Shown here in pieces: positions 57,161 through 64,000 of a DNA stretch of 64,000 nucleotides (positions within the stretch are counted from its first letter, which is position 1; the number at the start of each line of letters is the position of its first letter). Both the position numbers and the translations under genes were made by a program. The stretch lies in the NCBI GenBank assembly GCA_022813625.1, contig JAKLMB010000008.1, positions 372,001 to 436,000 on the forward strand, read 5' to 3'. Under the pieces are notes generated by a model that was not told the origin of the DNA, did not search any database, and was given only the letters and a program-made list of their open reading frames with translations. Source of the stretch: Aaosphaeria pasadenensis. Its lineage: Eukaryota > Ascomycota > Dothideomycetes > Pleosporales.

Positions 57161-58260
57161 GATAGCTGTATAAATTGGACTGTTTAGATGTTTGGATATC
57201 CTGTCTTGAGGCCTTTATTCGATTTGAGAGTTGTAAATCGGTAGTAAGAAGGTGCAAAGTACGTTGCTATCTGATATAAGATGGTAGTTGGGATTGACGT
57301 CTGAGGTTGTGATATGGGGATGATCAATTGGAGGAGCAATTGCAGCAAATATATACTTGTATCTCGAGGATGTTTACTCTTCTAATTTGAGGATTAGAAA
57401 TCTTCGAGTTACAAATCCCATACGCCAATCTCTCGGCAATTTTTCAGGGTCTCACTCGTAGGGGTACGGAAGATATGTTTTTAATGGGTGGAATTTGCGG
57501 AGTCAAATGGCGATGATGCCATCGCGCTTTATTCCCGAGGTTGAAAGCACAACGTCCAATGGGAATCCGGTACGGCTGACAAACCGTCTATTGCGTGATA
57601 GCTGTCATACTCTAAATGCACGTCGTCGTGAGGCAGAACGTAATAATATTATGAAGAACTAGGCACGGTTCCAATGAGAATGTGAGGTGTCTTGCAGGAA
57701 ATATGACCGTGTAACTCGTGTAACGTTGAATCTCGAAAAGAGATCTTATATTCGGATTTTACTCGCAATCATCTCGGGTGATGATGCTGCTCATTCGCAA
57801 GCCATTATTCCGATTTATGTTCTACATTTCTGATTGCAGGACAATAATAGAAGAGTTTCTAAGAAGACCTTGTGAAATTCATATCGTACACGTTGTGATT
57901 GATCAACTATTAGGGCCCGACAATCATACACGAATATCGAGGCCTGAGGTCCATGGTGAGATCAAGGGCAACTAATCATTTCGGTGCTAACCCTACCCGA
58001 CCTCATATTGTTTTCCACGCATTAATGCTCATAACATTCAATTCCATAAGGTACTTGGGTACATCATTGATACTCGGGACGCAGAATGGCATTCAAGAAT
58101 ACAGACAAACAGATGCCTCCTGCATATGAGCTAACGACATCATTCCAATGCTCCCTTAATCCTTATGTCGTCTAGACGTCATGATGTTGGCATGTATTAA
58201 TCACATCCACAAATCCACAAATCCAACAACCCTCTCCCCCTTCCCACCTCTGCCTCTACA
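57161..58260. other. Divergent intergenic region, AsaB-family gene / SDR
   Basis: 1.1 kb, AT-rich around 57.6-58.1 kb, containing both promoters. I see no gene; a 65-codon frame at 57778-57975 has no support. Confidence 0.5.
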
Positions 58261-59422
58261 ATGCTACGACTTTTCACACGCACAGCCCCCACCCTCCGTA
58301 ACTCATTCCTACCCAGATCTCCATACCTCATCGCACGAACCATGAGCGGCAAGGCAGACAACGAGCAATTGAAGAGCTCCAAGCTCTTCGACGTCTCCCA
58401 CGTGACTGCCGTCGTTACAGGCGGTGGTACGGGTATTGGCTTGATGATCACACAAGCTCTCGTTGCCAATGGCGCAAAAGTGTACATCACGTCCAGGCGT
58501 GAGGAGGTGCTCGAAAAGGTGGAGAGTCTGTACAACAGCGGGCCTGGACAAGTGATACCGTAAGTCCCCTCGACCGCATGCAATAGCAAGAACACTAACA
58601 CAGAATAAACATAGGCTTCAAGGCGACGTAAGCGACAAAAACGACATCAAGCGTCTCGCCGACGAAATCGCCAAAAAGGAGCCCAAGGGTATCCAACTCC
58701 TCGTCAACAACGCAGGCATCGCACGGGACGACAAGACCAAATTCAGCACCGTGGGCCAGCCAGACCTCGACGACGCCGAGGCCATCTCAGCGCACTTCTG
58801 GAACTCGGAGCCGGACAGCTGGGCGGATACGTTCAGGACTAACGTCACGGGATTGTACTTCATGTCTGTTGCCTTTTTGCCGCTGCTCGCGAAGGGAAGG
58901 GGGGTTACGCCGGGGTATACGTCGAGTGTTATCAATGTGACGTCGATTTCCGGGTTCATGAAGGGGAGTAGTGGTGGGCAGCCGGCGTATGCGGCTAGTA
59001 AGGCGGCGGCTACGCATGTTTCGAGGATGCTGGCGACGACGTTTGCGCAGACGAAGGTTAGGGTGAATGTTATTGCGCCAGGTGTGTTTCCTAGCGAGGT
59101 AAGTTTACAGTTTCCATCTCATATAGGTATCCTTTGGAACATGTGCATGCTAAAATGTGCAATAGATGACGACTGGTGAGTCGGGCGAGGATAATAAGTC
59201 GGCCATGGACAAGAAGATGAGCAATCCTGCTGGGCGGCCGGGGAATGATTTCGATATGGCAGCGACTGTTCTCTTCTTGGCTGGTCCAGGCGGCGTGTTT
59301 TATAACGAGCAGATTCTTTTCCCCGATGGAGGTGAGTTCATGCGGTGGTAGCCCATTGTGGAATATTGAGCAGTGCTGATTTCATTGTAGGCAATACGCT
59401 TGTCCAGCCCGCGACGAACTGA
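58261..59422 (+). CDS. Short-chain dehydrogenase/reductase, probably mitochondrial
   Basis: Four exons are inferred: 58261-58559, 58615-59098, 59166-59331 and 59391-59422, giving 326 residues. Classical SDR features: cofactor motif TGGGTGIG near residue 53, NNAG near 137, a serine in VTSISG near 212, and YAASK with Tyr near 225 and Lys near 229. The C-terminal part includes GRPGNDFDMAATVLFLAG and ILFPDGG. The first 27 residues (MLRLFTRTAPTLRNSFLPRS and onward) have five arginines and no acidic residue, typical of a mitochondrial presequence; a second in-frame ATG at 58342 (MSGKADNEQ) would make the cytosolic form. The substrate is not predictable; it resembles fungal 'RhlG-like' 3-ketoacyl reductase-type SDRs only in general form. 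Confidence 0.9.
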
Positions 59423-59688
59423 TAGAGCAACAACGAATGGATCAGGGCGAGAAAGATATAGGAGACTGCGTCTCGAGCATTGATACATTATATCGTAATC
59501 TAATGATGCTAGCGCTCGTCAATGCCGGGTCAATAAAGTTAGAAAATGATACATTTATAATTAATTGAATTTTGTGCAAGACATGCAATACGACGGAATG
59601 TGATAAAGAAACGCTCAAACAAGGGTATCATCTCAACGAACAACAGAAATCTCAACGATGGCGCAATGGAACATTTGCGATTTCATTC

Positions 59689-60678
59689 TTATCCCCACAC
59701 TGTCTGTGGCGGCATGTTGCCTTTGGTTTCGGTCTGTGTCTGCGCAGGCGCAGGGGACTGTGGTGATTGCGGGTTACCCTGAACAGGAGCCTGCATTTGC
59801 ACCGGAGGCTGCATCTGCTGCGGATACATCTGTCCTGGCTGATTCGGCTGCTGGTAATACACCTGTGGTGGGGGATACATCGCGATGTTGTCCATGCTGG
59901 GGGCATCCTCAAAACCAGCATACCTTCCCTTCCCGCCGAACAGCCAGCTCATGCCTCCGCGATCGCGGACCAGGATCCAGGTAGATACCATGACTAGAAG
60001 GGCGGAAATGGCTAAAGGTATGAGAATGTATCTCGATGTTTGCTGTATCACGATCAGTATCACATGGCAATTCGAAAAACACATCTGGAGAGGAAAGCAT
60101 ACCGCAACTCCACAGGCAACACCAGCCCAATCCTCCGTGCGATAGAATTTCTTGATGTCGCATGACCAAGTCTCGCGCGTGAAGCGAAACTCCTTGCCCA
60201 CATCCTCATACGACTTCCAACCCTCTGTGCTTTGAACAACGCTCGCATAGATCAGAATCGCAATAGACGCCACCGCCGTCACGAGATTCGTCATGAGGTT
60301 CGTCCAGCTCCATATGCGCTGGTGCCTCTGGGGTCCCTGGATGGTACGCAGCTCCCAGATCCCGCATGCTGAGATCAGGGAGAAGATGCATGCGGCGATG
60401 CTGACGGCGATGAAGCAATACGCGGAAGTCGAGTTCACGTCGACTACGATTCTGATGCTGCTCCAGTCTTCCTCGGGTTGGGTCGCCGTGCGCGGGCCGT
60501 ACACGGTGATGGTGTGGCGGCCATAGCCGCTGTAGTAGCGGTATCCTTGGCTGGTTTGGAAGGTGAAAAGACTGGCTGCGGTGCGCTCGAGGGCGATGGT
60601 GACGAGTGAGAGCGGGAAGAGGAGAAATATGGCGGGCGCAAGCAGGATCACGGTTTGGAAGCCTCGGCGGTTGTGCAT
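59689..60678 (-). CDS. Four-transmembrane protein with Pro/Gln-rich tail
   Basis: Exons 60678-60103 and 60042-59689 (donor GTATGC, acceptor ATACAG) give 309 residues. Four hydrophobic helices are clear: near residue 10 (ILLAPAIFLLFPLSLVTIAL), near 88 (FIAVSIAACIFSLISACGIW), near 130 (LVTAVASIAILIYASVV) and just after the junction (ILIPLAISALLVMVSTWILV). The C-terminal 70 residues are rich in Pro, Gln, Met and Tyr. This is the layout of fungal MARVEL-like or Sur7-like tetraspan proteins, but I recognise no signature, so function is unknown. The 60-nt intron is a multiple of three without a stop, so unspliced transcripts would add 20 residues near the fourth helix. Confidence 0.8.
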   Translation of the reverse strand: MHNRRGFQTVILLAPAIFLLFPLSLVTIALERTAASLFTFQTSQGYRYYSGYGRHTITVYGPRTATQPEEDWSSIRIVVDVNSTSAYCFIAVSIAACIFSLISACGIWELRTIQGPQRHQRIWSWTNLMTNLVTAVASIAILIYASVVQSTEGWKSYEDVGKEFRFTRETWSCDIKKFYRTEDWAGVACGVAVCFPLQMCFSNCHVILIVIQQTSRYILIPLAISALLVMVSTWILVRDRGGMSWLFGGKGRYAGFEDAPSMDNIAMYPPPQVYYQQPNQPGQMYPQQMQPPVQMQAPVQGNPQSPQSPAPAQTQTETKGNMPPQTVWG

Positions 60679-62008
60679 GTTCGCGACGGCGACGAGAAGT
60701 CGCGTGGGGTAAACACCGAACGGAGAGGAAGATCGCTGGAGATATACAGCGGGGCGGGCGTCAAGACATTTAAAGGAACGAAGTTGAGGGCAAGAACAGG
60801 GCGTTGTATTATCGAGTCACATGGATACGAGTTGTGCCTGCGCCCTTGACCGGAAAAGAATTAAACGGGCAATCGATAGGATGTTTTTCGATTGATCAGG
60901 GGATGGGAGATTTCCTAAAAGGGGTGGGGAGCCTAACAAATTTCCCATGGAAGGATTCTAATATTGCTTCGATAGGGCTGTGCTGGTCTGGCCTCTTCAT
61001 GACGTTCAACTCTGACTCCTAGCTATCATACCTGCATTAATGCCAGCCTCGTCTTCACGTCCAAGTATATAAAATCCCCTAGTCTTTAAAATATTAATGA
61101 GTATGAATGATGAAAAAGCCTGGGTACTCGGGTCGTATCTCGTTGACCGTCTCGAAGTATAGTTCATTACGAGGTGGTACCTGAATTAAGTACAAAAATT
61201 CTATTTTTACTACCTACCTAGAGGCTAGGCTAGGTAGTCACTACTTGAACATACGAGGGTATCTAGAACTCGCATTGTCTAATAATACAGAAAAGACATT
61301 ATCGGCATTCAACATTGGAGATCAACGATTGCAGGCCAATATACTTTCACGTCATTACAGCGTGAGCTATAGGTCCACAGACAGTGCATGCTTAGTTTAT
61401 TCACGATTCTGGAAACGCTTCTCAATAATCGACTCGAAGACTTTGTTGCCACAGCGCTTCTAGCCAAATTCGCCGCCGCCGTGGGAAGACCTCCAAATCG
61501 GACGTCTCCAACGCATTTGAACAGACCATCCGAGTCTGGACTTATTATATGTTCTCGGAGTCTCCTCATGAGGAGATCGTGGATGTAAATACTCTGCGCG
61601 CTAGAGAGAATATTCTGTTCACGAGACGTTCATGCAAGATGCCAAACATTGCATGATGAGCTGGTCAGAATCACTTTGGATGGATGGATTATCAGTGCTC
61701 TCAATTCGTGAACCACAAGTTTCATTTGGTATATTTTTGTGTTATAGGATGAGCATCTAACGTGCACCCTAAGGCTTTATATCTTAGGACAGCAGAAGTA
61801 GCGTTAGATATACACGTAGCAGTGACACTAGAGGATCGCAGAGGGATGCTAATTCTTCAATCGATGTGTGTTTCATGGTATAAGTAGTGTTCGTATGATA
61901 TACCTATTCCCTGCTCGAATCACTTCTACGACCCAAACGACCCAGCCATGCCTAGTATATCCCTAGATCAAGTCTACCAAAGATATTCTAGTTGCATGGT
62001 GCATTCCT
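60679..62008. other. Intergenic region, tetraspan protein to KP4-like gene
   Basis: It carries the tetraspan gene promoter and the KP4-like gene's 3' flank. AT-rich from 61.0 kb. No frame with a domain is seen. Confidence 0.5.
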
Positions 62009-62541
62009 TTAGCATACCTGCAAGCCACAGCTATTAGTCACCCAGTTGACAGTGACCTCACCTAAGTCAACATTATTGCCAGGATATACAGGGACACTTC
62101 CACAGGCTCTGCAACCATGCTTGTATATATCAAGCAGCTTCTCTCTAACAACGGAGCCCTTGATCTTCTTTCCCCCCATGTTCTGAGTGAAAGCGCAGAT
62201 TCCAAGTTTCGTAAATGGAATACGACAGTCGCCACAGACAATGCGCTTGTTTTCGGGATACTCGGCGTCGTTCTCGATGAACGAGGCCATATCGAGAAGA
62301 CGATTGAGATAATGTCCGCACCCCAAACACATGGCGCTGCCTCTGCAGTTGATGCCCAGCCGTTTCTCTAGTCTGGTGCTGTTCGAAGGGAGTTCCTCAG
62401 TCACTGATGGAGGTTTAGTGTACTGGTAAGACTCTTTTGATAGTGTAGTGAGACAGGCTTACTAGAAGTGGGTTGCGCGAAGGCAAAGGTGACGAAGAAG
62501 GCCAGGCAAGCGAGAAATTTTCCAAATTTCTTGAGCTCCAT
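62009..62541 (-). CDS. KP4-like killer-toxin family secreted protein
   Basis: Two exons, 62541-62463 and 62403-62009 (donor GTAAGC, acceptor CATCAG), give 157 residues. The first 22 or so residues are a hydrophobic signal peptide. A Lys-Arg pair in the short propeptide-like stretch before the domain is a possible Kex2 site. The domain matches the KP4 family of small killer proteins, known from a smut-fungus virus and found as chromosomal copies in many ascomycetes; ten cysteines after the dibasic site agree with the five disulfides of that fold. KP4 members act on calcium channels of competitor fungi and may affect plants; activity of this copy is not shown. The frame is intact. A CTATATAG box lies about 140 bp upstream (62679-62686). 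Confidence 0.87.
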
Positions 62542-63738
62542 TCCAACGTAGGTAGTAAGTGAAGCAGGTTGGAAACGGTTCTTTATCTTGCTTGTCAGTT
62601 AAAGTAGTAGACGTTGTATGTAGAGAACTGTGTGGTGTATCTTTTTGACTCGTAGAGGTTTGTGATCAACTCAAAATACTATATAGAGTTGCGCTGCCAT
62701 AAAAAATGAACCTCACTATGGACAGTCATCGAGTGTGAGAGAGCGAACGAAATGATATAGTGGTGGCTCAGTGCTGAGATATGACTGGTAAATCGAAGTG
62801 AAGGCAATTTCACTTTGCCTACTGACTGAAAGCACGTATCACCAACGGGGCTAGAGATTGATACCCCAAAGACAAGAACCGTGTGCAAGTATTATGCGTT
62901 CCCAAGTCACCGTTGGGAGAGTTTCCTACGAAATTTATCCTCTGTACTGATTCTTAGTAGCATCATCTGTGTGACTTCCCGCAATTCGGTCATCACCTCT
63001 TCGTAGCTTTACACTCATATTGGCTAAATAATTGATGTGAACATGCAGTTCGACAAGATTGAGAGTATTCTACGTAGCAATATTCACTCACTGTGAACAG
63101 GTCAATTGGCTATGATCGAGGCCAGAAACGTTCAAAACTTCCCCTTGTATAGGATGTACATATTGCACTAATTAGACGTCACTCAGAGTCATAGTGCATT
63201 GACTTCTCCGGTTGCACGTGGACTCTCCAGAACGGCTACTCTTCAGAAAGACCACAAAGGCCAGAGCTATGGCATTTGCATGTCAGGCTAAACAATCACA
63301 TGGACTACTCGTACAATTGGGTGTCATTACGCTTTCTCTGGAATCTGCTTTCTGCACGTCCAGTACACATGTGACTGTGGCAGTTGGTTCCCCAAGATTG
63401 CCCCTACCGACGGAAAAGCTACCACGGGGAAGCAGCATCGATTAATGCAAGTACTTCTACTAGTATCTTGGTACTGGTAACACGACCACTGCTAAAGGCA
63501 AAGAACGCGGAGGTCCGGGGCACCCATACTATAGTGAGTAGTATCATCGGTCTACTTTGAAGGAAGGGTAACATCACATCCTCCACGCCTACTCGTATTA
63601 TCGTGAGCACAAACGTACTCGCAGCGTGTAGCATACCTTGGCTGCAACCCCAAGCAGTATGTGATGAACCAATTTCGGAATGAAAAGATAGCGTACCTGA
63701 TTATTTTAAGTACTAGATGTACTACTAGAGTAGGTAGC
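62542..63738. other. Intergenic region right of the KP4-like gene
   Basis: Contains the KP4-like promoter with its TATA-like box, then about 1 kb with only short frames that have no support. Confidence 0.45.
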
Positions 63739-63739
63739 C

Positions 63740-64000
63740 CTACGGAAGAGTCGTTGCTAGTTCCTTCTTAGTGGCGGTACGGGCCAAGGTCGGTTCAAGG
63801 TTCTCAACATCATATGTGGGTCGATACAGAGCTTTGTTGCCTCTCACCACCATTCCATTACCAAATGGCGTCCCACTCCAAACATCTTTGCAAAAATATT
63901 CATCGCGAGATGCTGGACCGTGCAAATTCATCGCCTGCATTGCCTGCATCGCATGTCTTGGGTATGGCCATCGTGCGCCCACTTCTCCACATTCCGAAGC
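63740..64000 (-). CDS. Possible 3' end of a gene running off the window
   Basis: A minus-strand frame is open from the window edge to a stop at 63740-63742 (at least 86 codons), with no ATG needed inside the window. Its translation includes SRDEYFCKDVWSGTPFGNGM and is not low-complexity, so it may be a last exon. I recognise no family and there is no second line of evidence. Confidence 0.3.
   Translation of the reverse strand, partial: ASECGEVGARWPYPRHAMQAMQAMNLHGPASRDEYFCKDVWSGTPFGNGMVVRGNKALYRPTYDVENLEPTLARTATKKELATTLP

Noticed and set aside
1..64000. CRISPR arrays, rRNA genes, intact transposons, biosynthetic backbone genes
   Set aside because: Searched for by eye; nothing meets a reasonable standard. 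A eukaryotic nuclear window would not be expected to hold CRISPR.

Overview
The window comes from a filamentous ascomycete (Pezizomycotina). The evidence is compact genes with short introns (about 50-90 nt) that carry GTRNGT donors and CTRAC-like branch points, together with fungal-specific families: an AtfA/Atf1-type bZIP, the Opy2 anchor, fungal Ten1, the AsaB/CmcJ oxygenase family, DUF3455, and a KP4-like killer-toxin family protein. The sequence does not fix the class. The mix of small secreted proteins would suit a plant-associated Dothideomycete or Leotiomycete, but that is a guess.

Layout. 1-8 kb: the 3' part of a forkhead regulator; a divergent SNF7 (ESCRT-III, -) and TEN1-like telomere-capping gene (+); a small cysteine-rich secreted protein; a RING finger protein. 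8.5-10.4 kb: an MFS sugar transporter (-) whose structure includes a probable 3-nt microexon. 10.4-14.1 kb: no confident gene. 14.1-16.1 kb: an AtfA-type bZIP (-). 16.1-26.4 kb: about 10 kb without a convincing gene, rich in short tandem repeats. 26.5-34 kb: OPY2-like HOG-pathway membrane anchor, 5-hydroxyisourate hydrolase, O-methyltransferase, cytochrome P450. 34-38.4 kb: no convincing gene. 38.5-39.2 kb: secreted DUF3455 protein. 39.2-42.7 kb: no complete gene. 42.7-52 kb: hybrid histidine kinase, F-box-like/ankyrin protein, secreted lipocalin, COG8. 52.8-60.7 kb: UBE2O-like giant E2, AsaB-family oxygenase-like protein, SDR with a probable mitochondrial presequence, four-TM protein. 62.0-62.5 kb: KP4-like secreted protein. 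The final 260 bases hold an open frame that runs off the window.

How the genes relate. Most are ordinary housekeeping or accessory genes with no operon-like logic. The functional thread I find most notable is stress signalling: AtfA-type bZIP (transcriptional end of the Hog1/Sty1 MAPK pathway), Opy2 (membrane anchor of the Ste50-Ste11 branch) and a hybrid histidine kinase (a class that feeds the phosphorelay branch) lie within about 32 kb. The P450 and O-methyltransferase are convergent neighbours and could be a minimal tailoring pair, but there is no backbone enzyme.

I found no CRISPR array, convincing tRNA/rRNA, intact transposon or clearly new multi-gene system. The most unusual items are gene-structure features (microexon, GC-AG intron, in-frame introns, alternative starts), a recurring intergenic palindromic motif, and three unexplained coding-like stretches. 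Gene models were built by hand from splice signals and domain continuity.
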